64,000 nt of DNA from Tricholoma matsutake (Eukaryota; Basidiomycota; Agaricomycetes; Agaricales; Tricholomataceae). Positions 45,929-56,261 of this stretch are shown here, in pieces; position 1 is the first letter of the stretch; each line of letters starts with the position of its first letter. The position numbers were made by a program, and so were the translations under genes. The DNA is taken from positions 4,154,001 to 4,218,000 of the forward strand of contig AP026539.1 in assembly GCA_026075535.2 (NCBI GenBank), given 5' to 3'. The notes beneath the pieces are model-generated. The model was not told the origin of the DNA and made no database searches. It saw only the letters and a list, made by a program, of their open reading frames with translations.

Positions 45929-46829
45929 TCAGCGGCGAGGATCCCTTGTGGGAGTGTGGTCGCGCTTTTCAATGCGCTGAATGAGCGGCATCGGCGGTAT
46001 GATGGTGCCATTACCATTTATGGTGGTAAAGGCACTGGAGGCAAGGTGGGTATGTTTCTCTTTAGGCTTTTCCTGCTTAGTCTTTTTGTCCCTGCGTTGT
46101 CCACGATTTTGGGACAAATCTCCATTGTTGTTTTGCCCTTCTTTGGGCTGCCATTTGGGGTTTTCCCCTTTGCATTTGACAGGGGAAAGTTTGTTGGCCT
46201 GAGGCTGGCCAGCAGGCTTTCCTACTGTCGTGCACCTTGAGGCTTCAGCAACAATGGAGTCCTTGACATGTTTAAACGTCAAGGCACTAGTAGCGGTCAT
46301 GTTAAGGACCGTGGCAGACAAAGAATCATACTTGCGCGGCATTGCAGCAAGTAGGATCATTGCCTGAACTAGTTTGGGGATGGCAACATTGGCAGCCGTG
46401 AGGTGCTCGAACTTGTCAGCCATCTTAGCAATCTCTGGTGCAGGATTCACAGCTGGAATTTTGATTGCTATTGCAGACCTAAAGTCTGCAAAGACTTGGG
46501 AGGGGCCATCGACACCATAACCAGTGCGAATGAGGTCCCACACCTCCTCAGCAGTGTCCTTGGTGTTGGCATGCTGCCAAATGGAGGGGGCCAGGTGGAG
46601 CAATAGCCTGGTCATTTTTGTTGCTCCAGGTCTGGAGCTTGGTAGTAGCATCCACTACGAGAGTAGCATTTGTCGCCATCAAAGGAGGCGCCGGAGGCAG
46701 TTTGATTTCCGCCCCACTAGTTATCTGCCAGAGGCCCTGAGACCTGAGCCACGCCTTCATGGAGTCGGCCCATTGAATGTAATTTGAGCCATCAAAAGTT
46801 TGTACGAGTTTTTCAAGGGTTGAAGACAT
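45929..46829 (-). pseudogene. Copia Gag, one frameshift
   Basis: Starts MSSTLEKLVQTFDGSNYIQW at 46829, typical of copia Gag, and shifts frame near 46610-46630 into APSIWQHANTKDTAEEVWDL, FEHLTAANVAIPKLVQAMIL and a basic tail with KCKGENPKWQPKEG. The zinc knuckle is not clear. The region 45662-45928, between this and the protease, shows no intact frame. Confidence 0.88.
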
Positions 46830-47060
46830 GATTTTGTGGTGGCGGCTGTTATAAGCGCTCAATCAGTCTTTTATCCAAGAAAACATGTTTCACAATCTCA
46901 GGAAAAAAACACTCCTTCAGAGTGGTTAACCCTAGTCAACCTAGGTTTTAAGTGCAGCTCGCAGGGAGCGCGATGCAGCTCACAAAGAGCGCAAGGTTAT
47001 AATTTGGAGACGATGAAGTCAACGTCGTTCGCAGCCAATTAAGGTGCATTTGCGACGTGC

Positions 47061-47078
47061 CCAGCAGGGCCCATAACC
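47061..47078 (-). other. Primer-binding site: half initiator tRNA-Met
   Basis: Directly after the 5' LTR on the element strand: GGTTATGGGCCCTGCTGG. GGTTATGGGCCC is the complement of GGGCCCAUAACC from the anticodon arm of eukaryotic initiator tRNA-Met, the primer arrangement known for Drosophila copia and relatives. Confidence 0.7.
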
Positions 47079-47340
47079 TGTTGGAGCAGACTATATACGC
47101 TGCACAGGGGAAGAGACAACATGTTCCTTACAACCTACCTGGGGTTTAGTTAGACTTACAGCTAGGGGTTAGCAGAGGTAAGAACACTATATTCCTACTA
47201 CAGTACAGGTTCTCCTTATATACATAATAGTAAGGATATCACATGACTCCAGAGGAATATGCATATGAAACATGTATCAATATTGGTAATTAATGTGGGA
47301 GAATATGCACATGCAACAATATTGGTAATTAATTTCAACA
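47079..47340 (-). repeat. 5' LTR of the copia element
   Basis: 262 bp, same ends as the 3' LTR at 40570-40831. Followed outward by the TCTCC duplication at 47341-47345. Confidence 0.95.
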
Positions 47341-47400
47341 TCTCCTAGGCATTCATAGTTGTCCTTTACCCCTCAGACATAGCCTACAAATGATCCACAT

Positions 47401-47712
47401 AGTAGAGCCCTTCAGTGAGGAGAAGAGACCCCACCTCCTCCCTCTTATCCAGTGAGATAGGCTAAATATAGGGGTAAAAGTGAAAACAGCTGTTTATTAA
47501 CACTACACATATAAATACATCAGTGTTATGTACCAAAAAAGCAAAGGAAAATGGTGAGGAATGAGACAAACTTCTCAAAGTGAGTTGACTGTGCTGAGGT
47601 GCCAACACAGCCACATTTACAAGTTTTGCCAGTTGTTGAGTATGTTGAAGTTGCGGTCTTTGAAAAGGTGGGAAAAAACTTTTACCGCGCCTCACAATTG
47701 GTTTGGAGTCTG
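47401..47712. repeat. Inverted repeat arm, right (Harbinger interior)
   Basis: Partner of 39823-40134. It contains one short insertion near 47632-47668 relative to the left arm. It lies just upstream of the nuclease gene and may have been its promoter region. Confidence 0.8.
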
Positions 47713-47829
47713 AGGTCATCATGGATTTCAAACATTTGTCACACATTGTCACAGTGATAAGATATAGATACAGTCTGCTTGTACATCGTCCCTCATAATG
47801 GTCCACACAGCTTCTAGCACTACCAAATC

Positions 47830-49103
47830 TATCCAATCATCAGTAGCAGCTTGTCAGAGAGTGCAAAGAAAGTTACTGCTATTATATCTGCTCTAGCTGC
47901 TGGAGGATCTGCTGCTCAATATGTCACACCTCAAATTCTTAAAACACCAATGTATAAATAACTCTCACTGCACTGGCTTACAATGGGTACAGGAGCTTCT
48001 TGCAGACATGATCAGCAGTTCTATAACATGATGGGTTTGAACAAGCATGTGTATCAGCATCTTCTGTATGATTTAGCAATACATACTGGGCTTCGTGACT
48101 CAAAGCATGTACTAGCCACTGTCCAGCTGGGAATTTTCCAACATGGGCCAGATACCATCTCAAAGTATACACCTGCTATTTGCATTATCTATTAGTCCAT
48201 GATTGACAAGCCTTCAATGATCTATAGGGTCTTCAAACGTATTCTGGACATGTTCACACACCCAAATTTCTATAACCGCTATGTCAAACTTCCTCCAGAT
48301 GATGTAACTCCCCCAGAAATCTGACACAATCCCAAATTATATCCATATCTCAAAAAATGTTGTGGATCTACTGATTGTTCTCATATTGACTCATGGGTAG
48401 CTGATGAAGACATGGCACGGTACCAGAATTGAAAAGGAGGCATTACCATGAATATCCTGGCTGCTTGCACATTTGATCTTTGGTTTTGCTATGTCCTCAG
48501 TGGTTGGGAAGGAAGTGCAGCAGATGGTTGGGTATTTGATGATGCTCAAAAGGTGGATTTTGCAATCCTGCCTGGGACATTCTATCTGGCCGATGCTGGA
48601 TTTGCATCATGTGATTCACTTCTAGTTCCCTATTGTGGTGTTCAATATCATTTGAAGGAATGGGGTTGAGCTCCACAAGTTTGCATTTATTTCTTTTATC
48701 GCTTTCAAGCTACTGATTTCTGAGTTATGGTAGACCCCAAAATGAAGAGGAGCTATTCAACCTTCAACATGCACAAGCCCATAATGCAATTGAGTGTATA
48801 TTTGGAATTGTGAAGCAACAATTCTGCATTTTGGTTGCAGCACCAGAATATGATATCCAGACACAGGCTAAACTTGTTCTCGCAATTTGTGCACTTCACA
48901 ACTTCATTCATATTCATGATCCTGATGATCTTGAAGGTGCAACTGATGAAATTGAATGCAGATCATCTAGGCGAACAAGAGAACAATATGGTAGATCAAT
49001 TATGGAGGGTGAAAAGAAATGGGGAGATGAAAGGTGGGACAAGATTGCAAAGAAGATGTGGGATGATTATGTAGAATATATGAACACAAAAATGGGTATT
49101 TAA
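47830..49103 (+). pseudogene. Harbinger DDE nuclease (HARBI1-like), stops present
   Basis: Plus-strand pieces in order: SLSESAKKVTAIISALAAGG, HDQQFYNMMGLNKHVYQHLL, PNFYNRYVKLPPDD, CCGSTDCSHID, YQN-stop-KGGITMNILAACTFD, TFYLADAGFAS, YHLKEWG-stop, ELFNLQHAQAHNAIECIFG, and APEYDIQTQAKLVLAICALHNF, ending TAA at 49103. The DDE triad is recognisable: Asp in STDCSHI, Asp in LADAGF, Glu in NAIECIFG. Stops at about 48322, 48430 and 48667 are TGA at sites where the family has Arg (PPEI-R, RYRN-R-KGG, KEWG-R). QHAQAHNAIEC instead of RHAxARNxIER is also explained by CG decay. Confidence 0.85.
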
Positions 49104-49113
49104 GGATGATTAA

Positions 49114-50390
49114 TTACATTGCATCCTCGAGCTCTGATAAAATGAATGCAGTACAAAGTTCACTATCTTTAATGGCAAGGTATGCATCAGCAATGTCAAT
49201 GTCTCAACAGAAGAGTTTCATGACCTTGATGCACTCACTACGTGTCAAACTGCCATCAGCTTCAACAGTCTCAATAGCAGCTGCATGGTGAACATGGTCA
49301 GAAGAATCCTTCTTGGATACTAATACTGATGTAGTTACAGCCCAAATGCTCTTGGCAACCTCAAAGAGGGCATCAGGACCAGACCGACAGCCTTTGCGAG
49401 GTCGAGGTGTATCAATGTCAGATGAGAGGGAGGGAGCACGAGTGTGTTTTCAAGTGGTTTGAGAAGGTGCAGGTGGAGAACTAGGGGTCATCAGCGAGTC
49501 CTTATCGTAACAACATGAACATCAGTGGGTTCCAATCAAAATGATACATATAGTGTACCTCCTGGTCTTCTTCCCCATTTCCATCAGCATTATTGCCACC
49601 ATGAGCCACAGTATCACCACCATCACTTGAGGTCTGAGGTTGAAATTCTTGAGGTAAGGAACTGAAGGTCCACGGTGGAGACTCTTGAGATCCTGTGTCG
49701 ATAACTCCAGGGATTTGGATGACACAGTTGCCAGTTGCATGCCACCCTTTGACCAGAGGAGAAATGTTGTTATAGCATGGGAATGGCTCATCACACCACT
49801 GCCCTGCTGTGGGATGTGCCTATTGTGCATGAGGAGTAGACGGCAGCATAGTGAACATTATACATACCTTGATATATGCCTCCCAAACTCCATCTGGGGC
49901 AGTAACCATGTGTGTATCTTCATCCCAGCCCCGGCCTGAGAGCCCTCAAAGCTCTTTAACCACAATGAAATGACCTTTGAGCTTCAAAAATTAGATATGA
50001 TTAGCTGACCAACAGAAACCATGACTGTGAGCTGTTACATACTATTTGCCAACAACTATTGCAGCTACCTGCAGTCTTTGGAGCTCCACCACTTTGCTTC
50101 TCACTGCCCTTGAGCTTATCAGCTGCAGTGGTCCATATGAGAGATTTCCAGCCACTGTCCGAGTGGTTGCCAAGGGCTTGCTGCTTGGTCAGCACTTCAA
50201 TCAATGTTGCATCATCAGCTGAAGACCAGCATGCATTCTTTGGCGGCTTCTTTGCTTTGGCTTTTGAGGGTTTGGCAGGTTTGAGAATAATTGTCAAGGG
50301 AGCATTGGGTGTCAGAACAGGCAGGGTCTCAGATGGAGTGGGTTGTGCATTCTCCTTGTTGCTATCTGCTTTTGATGGTTTCCTGGCCAT
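49114..50390 (-). pseudogene. Harbinger Myb/SANT-like DNA-binding gene, 4 exons, stops present
   Basis: Minus-strand exons 50390-50069, 49974-49868, 49819-49559 and 49500-49114, with good splice signals. Lys/Pro-rich N-terminus, then a Myb/SANT-like domain: CWSSADDATLIEVLTKQQAL, SGWKSLIWTTAADKL, then GLSGRGWDEDTHMVTAPDGV followed by WEAYIK, as in the Myb-like partner proteins that help Harbinger nucleases bind their ends. The tail has DTPRPRKGCRSGPDALFEVA. Exon 4 has at least two in-frame stops (one TGA after APSQTT). It converges on the nuclease gene with 10 bases between the stop codons. Confidence 0.8.
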
Positions 50391-50658
50391 TGTGGCAGTT
50401 TAAAAGTGTATAAGAGAGTGAATAAGAGAGTGAATATAGTGTAAGGCATGTAAGGACTGTGATTATGCATAGATGACAGCGAGATGGGGATGGAAACTTA
50501 TTGTCACACTAACTGTCACTCTAAATTTGAGATTGAGTGCAGCCGAGCAGGGGTCTCAAAATATTATTGGGTGGGTTCAGGATCAAAATTTAGGGCTCTG
50601 ATTTGGCTGAAGATTGAGGTACCTCAATTTGATGTTGGTGCAGCTGACCAGGCCCTAA

Positions 50659-52407
50659 ACATTTTTGGTGCAGTTGCCACAATATGGTGACATTGGGTGA
50701 GACAACAAATGCATGGGTAAATAAACAAATGTTTATCTGTTGAGGTCAAACATCACTGGCTGCACAGCAAGATATGTCTGGGGAGGTATCATGTCAGTAT
50801 TGTAGAAGTATTCCTAATACTGTCATCATACTCACCAAGAGAGTATTCATACCATTCTAAGATACTACTTGAGTACCTTCAGTACTGTCAAAATACTTCT
50901 GGCAAAGTCTGTTGACAATATTAGGAATACTGTCAGGATACTTCCACAGTAGTTCTCCAACAGTATTGTGCCTTGCACCCAGTGTGTAAGCATCTGAACT
51001 GCAACTGCAGATGGGGCATACATAAATGTTATATACAGCTTTGACCTTGAGGTTATAAAGTGATCATGAGAATGCAAGTATGAGCAAGAGTTGCCAACTG
51101 TGAGGTTACAGAAAGGTCCACTCAGTGATGTCAGAAAAGTAGCTGTTCAGAACGTCTGCTTTGCATTGGCATCAATGCAGTGAGATTATCACCAAATTTT
51201 AATGTCAGAATTAGCTTAACCTCAGGTGCTACATTCTCTACTTGACAAACTAGGTTAAGCTCTCACTCAGGTTTGGCCCAGTTTGTGGTGATAGTAGCTG
51301 TATGTTGAAGGTAAGAGGGAGACTCAATCTGTCTAATTTGATCCCATCAAATGAAGCCAGGAAGCAGCAGAAGGTCCAAAAATGGAAATAGCTGTCACTT
51401 TTCATCCATAGCCACAAGCACACCTTCATATTGCCTTTATGAATGCAGAAAACTTTGGGTTAAACAATATTAATTGTAATGAATTGTCTTTTCACACATT
51501 TGTGTTCTGAAAGGTCTGGCCCCGGTGGAATTTTTGACTGGCTGTTTCAAAAAGTTCCAGGCTGAAAGTATTACTATCTATCACATGTACATGATGTAGA
51601 AACTCTGGAATAATTTATTCCACCCAGTTATGTTAGTATGCGATCTGGTATTTTTATCCCTACCAAGCCCAACAGATGGATGCCACTTTCTTACAATTTT
51701 TGAACCATACTTGGAATATGCTGACTTGATGCTGACAATATGTATCTCGATGTTCGTAGTTACTGTTGGCACAGTAAGTATTGATTCCTGCAAGCATGCC
51801 CATGATGCTGCTCGACTTTTGTGATCAGTGTTGTGCCTCAAAGCTGCACACTGAGCACTGGTTCGTGGTTGGTGGTACTTAGCAACCAGCTCTCACAACC
51901 ATTGACACAGTATGTTACATCATTGAGTAAGTAGCTGTCACCAGCCACTTGCAATTGGGTTATGGTTTGAAAAAATATTTATCAAACAGCATGGGTATGG
52001 TGCGCCAGGAGTGCCAGCCAGGATTTCAAAGATGAAATGCATTACCAACATAGGAAGTTCAAAGTGTCAGCTCTGATAGCTTATTTACCATGATTAATAC
52101 ATCAATGCAAGCTTCCTCACTATCGTCCCAGTTAGTTTTTCAAAGTATAGAACATAAAGGAAGTACATAATAATATTTTATCGATCTGAATTTTATTGGT
52201 TCAATGCTGAACATATCTCAGACTATCTTCAAGCTATCATGACATGTATGGTATTTTGCAAGACCTCTCACTCAGATCTCACCTCCGCTGTCTACATCTT
52301 GAAATTTGTTGTTGGCTATGGGAGACTACCTCCACTGGTAGTCTTGATACCATCCCTCTACTACAAGGTAGTGATGCTGGTAGCTGGCATTCACATTATG
52401 ACTCCGC
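50659..52407. other. Non-genic stretch with an imperfect inverted repeat
   Basis: No gene supported. 50803-50823 (AGTATTCCTAATACTGTC) and 50921-50942 (GACAATATTAGGAATACTGTC-like) are inverted copies about 100 bases apart. The remainder is CG-poor and AT-rich with no frame of note. Confidence 0.4.
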
Positions 52408-52843
52408 TATAAGGGCAACCTTAGAAGCCACTTAATTAGTGGACTAGCAAAGGGAAATCCAAAGTTAAAATTATGGTACATACTACAGGGAGTGGAGGTG
52501 CACCTAGCAAAGGGAAATATGAAGAGAAAACTCCAAGGACCCCTTTGCCAATACCCAGTATATGTGAAGATTGCAAAAATCAAATAATAGCCTAAAAATA
52601 GAGAAGGCAGAGATAGGCAGATCAAGGCCACTGAATGACATCACACCAAGGGTGGATGTAAGAGGGTACTCTGCCTCTATATATAAAACTGTCAACATGC
52701 ACAAATGTGATAGAAAGAGAAATCAGTAATAAAATAAGGAAAAATCATAGAAAATGAAGAATAGGAGGAAATGAAGTGAGGAAAATATAGGACAAACATA
52801 AAAAATAGGAGAAACACATGGGGCACCCCCTAGTCCCCTTACA
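52408..52843 (-). repeat. Solo LTR (family C), copy 2
   Basis: Second copy of 3620-4049, same limits TATAAGGGCAACC..CCCCTTACA on the plus strand. Flanks TCCGC and TCCTA do not make a clean duplication. Confidence 0.75.
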
Positions 52844-53817
52844 TCCTAGTCCCCTCACAATAGCACTATCTACTCACCTCAGTCTGCATATAATGGACTG
52901 AGGTGTCTATAACTATATTATCCAGTATATATACTGTGTGGTATCAATGGGAATATGATAAAGAGCACAATACAAAGAGAAGGTGAACAAAGGGGGCAGC
53001 ATACCCATCAATAATACACATGATGCCACTGATGTGAATGATGTGGTATCCACAGTGCAGATCTCAACAGAATGTCCAGGCAACAAAGCAAAGATGGATG
53101 CATGTAGTGGTGGCTGACTAGTTGTCAGTCTTTATATATATTTACTTTACCTTTCGACAGCCTTGTACTGGACCCTTTATAAGGGCTGGCTCTTATTTAG
53201 ATCAACAGACTTTTACCTTACCAACATCAATATATGTTATACATGTTAGTGTTGCGTGAAAGCTAAAGTCTACCTCCCAGTTTACTACACTTTTTTTAAC
53301 ACTGAAACTTGTATATTAAAACAACATTTTTCGCTTGACTTTGTTATTTGCAAACATCTATTGATCGTGCCATAACATCAAATTTGACCCTGATGCCACC
53401 AGCAACAGTTCATTTGAAAGTGATGTGATCTGACTTGATGCTACCCGCGACAGGGTCTCAAGAATCTGGTACCCCATGTCTTTGACCAAGACCCAAAGCA
53501 AGCCAGCAAAGACCCAAAGCAAGCCAGGGCCAAAAAATTGTCCTTGGCAATGGATACTGGTGGCCCAGAGCCTCCAGGTACTACTACCCCAGCGAATAGT
53601 GTGGCCCAGGAAGTTGAAGACGGGCCCAGTAGGACACCAGCTTCTCCTCCAGGACTTCCAACCAATCCTTGGCCAGAAAGAGTGCCCAAGGATGATGCCC
53701 AATTGTCTTTGCAGACCTCCTGCCACGAACCAAGTTCCCCTCACTGGAAACAAACATCTGTTAGTAGCTCTCATTTGCCCACTCCCATGGATGAGCAATC
53801 CTGGCAGCATCACTGTC
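52844..53817. other. Non-genic stretch with the second CACCTCAGTC hairpin
   Basis: A 31-base hairpin at 52875-52905 has the same arms as 3325-3355 but a different loop. TATA-like runs lie at 52928 and 53137. Open frames on both strands at 53360-53815 overlap each other and have no domain; they may be the decayed 5' part of the helicase gene that follows. Confidence 0.45.
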
Positions 53818-54700
53818 GATGAGGAGAGAAGCTCCCTGTCAAGATCCCTCGAGTACTACTCGTGGAAGAAGTGGGGCAAGTAATGGAGGCTCAGATCCTA
53901 GGCAGTCTTGTGCCATCCATAGAGCATCTTATCTTGATCGGGGATCCCTTACAACTTCGGCCCACACTAAACAATTTCTGTGAGTTCCGTTTGTGGCATA
54001 ACACTTAAACCATTTGATGGTTGTGTTTTTTTTAGCTCTGTCTATTGAAAGCCATCAAGGCAGAGAACTTTACAGGTTCGATATGTCACTGATGGAATGC
54101 CTTTCATCTTCTGGACTAGCCATGTCTCAGATAGACATTCAAAGATGGATGAGACCTACCATATTGAGCTTGATAAGGTTGGTAGTCGCTCATGCTTCTC
54201 AGGTAGTATCCTCAAAATAGGGATATAGAAATACCCTTTATCCTGGACTTGAAGACCACGAACTAGTCCATGACTACCCATCAGTCTGAGGTGTTGCAAA
54301 GAATGTATTTCTTGTTTCTCATGATCACAAGGAGAATGACAGCAGGGATGACACAGCAAGCAAATATAACATGTACAAAGTATGTCACTCCATATTATCC
54401 TCTTCGACAATGTGGTTAATAATATTGTACAAGGTGAAAATGATTTGAGACCTCATCATGTATCTACTGAGGTAAGCAGCCCTTTGAAGTGATGTATAAA
54501 TTTTATCATGCTCACCTCGAGAAATTTCAGGCAGGGCTGTTACTCAGAAGAAGGTGATATTGTTGTGTTGTGCGCTTACCTTGGCCAACTCACTCGACTA
54601 CATGACGATGATTATGCTCGACCTGGAAACCCAAACAAAACCTACCAAAATGGCCTTGGATGGTATAACACAAGTTAGAGGAAGGGTGCGAGGTGGTACT
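53818..54700 (+). pseudogene. ZNFX1/NFX1-type SF1 helicase fragment
   Basis: Reads KIPRVLLVEEVGQVMEAQIL (Walker B-like), HLILIGDPLQLRPTLNNF (motif III, GDxxQLxP), an intron GTGAGT..TTTTAG, RELYRFDMSLMECLSSSGLA, MSQIDIQRWMRPTI (QRRMRP in the family; CGG to TGG), GLEDHELVHDYPSV, stop, VFLVSHDHKENDSRDDTASK, an intron, then a stop-broken piece and GCYSEEGDIVVLCAYLGQL. This is the C-terminal helicase lobe of UPF1-like SF1 enzymes with NFX1 zinc fingers, a repeated family in Agaricomycetes. Walker A and the zinc-finger part are absent. The sequence is cut at 54720 by the next insertion. Confidence 0.75.
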
Positions 54701-54720
54701 AAAAGTCACTGAAGTCAACC

Positions 54721-55627
54721 TGATGGATGCATAAGATGTCCGAGTGGGTACGAAGGGCTTCGAGAACGTTCAAAGGGGCACGAGATCTCTTGATGTAAGT
54801 TCGAGGGAGATCGATAAGGTTCGAGGGGTAGAGGAGATGTTCAAGGTAATTGGGAATGGTGTAGATGGTTTACAAAGGGTGTAGAAAGAATATGTGAGTG
54901 GGGCGGTGATGATAGTGATGAGGGGCAATAACAATATATGACGGATGAAGGGTTCGAGGGCTAATACAAAGTTTCGAGGAAGTTTGCGATGATTTGCAGA
55001 ACTTTGGGCTAGACAAGAGGCTTGGACTCAAGAGCTGAACTCTTAAATCAGACGATAGTGAAGTAAGATGATTTCTTTCCTCTTCCTCAAGTGAGTAACT
55101 ATTACAAGTTTAAATAAGTTCTGAAGAGGTACTACCAAAAAGGGAAGGAGAACATGAGGCCTACATGAGGTGAAGTCTAGGATAAAAGATAAACCTCTAT
55201 CACTGAGTAAAACAATAAAAGATAAGAATTAAATCTCCAGAGTCCTGATATGTGTGAAATGTACTTGTCCTATGTCATTACAAACCATCTAAACATTGGA
55301 AATTTGCCTCATTGCATCCTAAGTCGTCTCGCGTGTGCTCAGTCGGTGGCCAAATAGCTTGGTCAACCTTGCTATGACTCGTCGGCATGTAGTAAGAGTG
55401 CCCGAGGCCATGATGATGGCGGCCGAGCGCGTTCGAAGTGTTCCTAAATCGTTCAAGGGGGATTGAGGGGGATTGAGGGGGATTGAGGTAGCGCGAGGCT
55501 GCTCGAAGCCTGTTCAGGAGCGTTTTGCGAGGCTCGAAGGCATTCAAGGGGTTCCGAGTGCCGTGGGAGATTGATGTGGAACTGCTGTGAGTGGTTACAG
55601 ACCTTATAGCGTGAGGTGGACCTATCA
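54721..55627. repeat. Possible long LTR, 907 bp, CG-rich
   Basis: Starts TGATGGATGC and ends GGACCTATCA, so TG..CA with weak inverted tips (TGATGG and CCTATCA). Left flank ends CAACC, right flank begins ACCTC; a short ACC is shared. It has a TATA-like TTTAAATAAG near 55111 and ends shortly before a small ORF. Contains GTTCGAGG words and three tandem GGGGGATTGA units at 55458-55490. No second copy in the window, so LTR status is a proposal. Confidence 0.35.
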
Positions 55628-55773
55628 ACCTCCCCCTAAGTGAAATACTGACTGTCCCAGTCAGCCGATCCGAAACACGTGATGTCACGAGGTCGTGTTG
55701 AAAACGATAAACAAACATCGAACCACTTATTTCCTTCCTCTCTCAATCGTTCTCCCTACCTCAAATCTTCGGT

Positions 55774-56261
55774 ATGTCTCTCTTAGCTCAACTGAACGCC
55801 GAGGTCCTCGAGTATGCCAAGTCCATGCCCGAATGCGGTGTGGTGGAAGACATCAATTTCGAAGTGTGGGGTAAGGGTTTTTGCGAGAAGATGGTACGTT
55901 TTCATCTTTTTCCTTTTGGTTCGATCTACTGAAACATCTTGTGCAGGCTGAATATGACGAGTTGGCAGACGATCTCGGCAAAGAACGCAAACCAGCCATC
56001 CAAAAGGTCGTCGACGAGGCGTTCAAACTACTTAAGCCGATGGTGTGTCAGGAATGGGTTTCGTGGGGTGGAGACTTGTTGTTTTTGGATCTGAAGGAGG
56101 AAATTGAGCTGGAGGAATGAGAGGTGATGGATAGGCATCGACGGGAAGACAAGGAGATGGCGAGACGGGTGGTGGCAGAGCGGAAGGCAGAGAGAATGCA
56201 AGAGCGCAGGGCTGCTCTCGTCGAGGCGCGACGAGTGCAGATACAGCTTGGATACATGTAA
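55774..56261 (+). CDS. Small coiled-coil protein gene, 2 exons, in-frame TGA
   Basis: Exon 1 55774-55893 (MSLLAQLNAEVLEYAKSMPE), GTACG..GCAG intron, exon 2 from 55947. The frame meets TGA at 56118-56120 after 97 codons and then stays open for 46 more codons to TAA at 56259-56261. The second part (MDRHRREDKEMARR, then RRAALVEARRVQIQ) is highly charged and should form a coiled coil. If the TGA is a mutated CGA or TGG, the full protein was about 144 residues. CG content is high, unlike the decayed repeats around it. Family not recognised; it may belong to the possible LTR element just upstream. Confidence 0.5.

Larger units (their letters stand above)
40570..47340 (-). mobile_element. Ty1/copia retrotransposon, young insertion, defective inside
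   Basis: Identical-length LTRs (262 bp) at both ends differ at one base that I can see, and the perfect duplication TCTCC flanks them (40565-40569 and 47341-47345). Removing the element rejoins AACTTCTCC to TAGGC. On the minus strand the order is LTR, primer site, gag, protease and pre-integrase, integrase C-terminal part, RT N-terminal part, a gypsy fragment, a solo LTR, RNase H, polypurine tract, LTR. Two catalytic regions are gone: the integrase core aspartates (deletion at 44880) and the RT palm (replaced by the gypsy fragment). Any movement must have used enzymes from elsewhere. Confidence 0.95.
39745..50655 (+). mobile_element. PIF/Harbinger DNA transposon, split by a copia element
   Basis: Left end GGCCTGGTCGGCTGCACC (39745) and right end, reverse-complemented, GGGCCTGGTCAGCTGCACC (50655) match over about 33 bases. 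TAA flanks both sides (39742-39744 and 50656-50658), the 3-bp target class of PIF/Harbinger; the left tip seems to have lost one G. Inside are both Harbinger genes, a DDE nuclease (+) and a Myb/SANT-like gene (-), convergent at 49103/49114. Without the copia insertion (40570-47340) and one TCTCC copy the element is about 4.1 kb. Its coding parts carry TGA stops at arginine positions, so it is dead. Confidence 0.85.

Noticed and set aside
53358..53813. 151-codon minus-strand frame and two plus-strand frames over the same bases.
   Set aside because: Overlapping, low-complexity and just upstream of the helicase pseudogene; none could be supported.
55278..55718. 146-codon minus-strand frame.
   Set aside because: Lies mainly in the possible LTR segment; proline and serine-rich by composition, no homologous pattern known to me.
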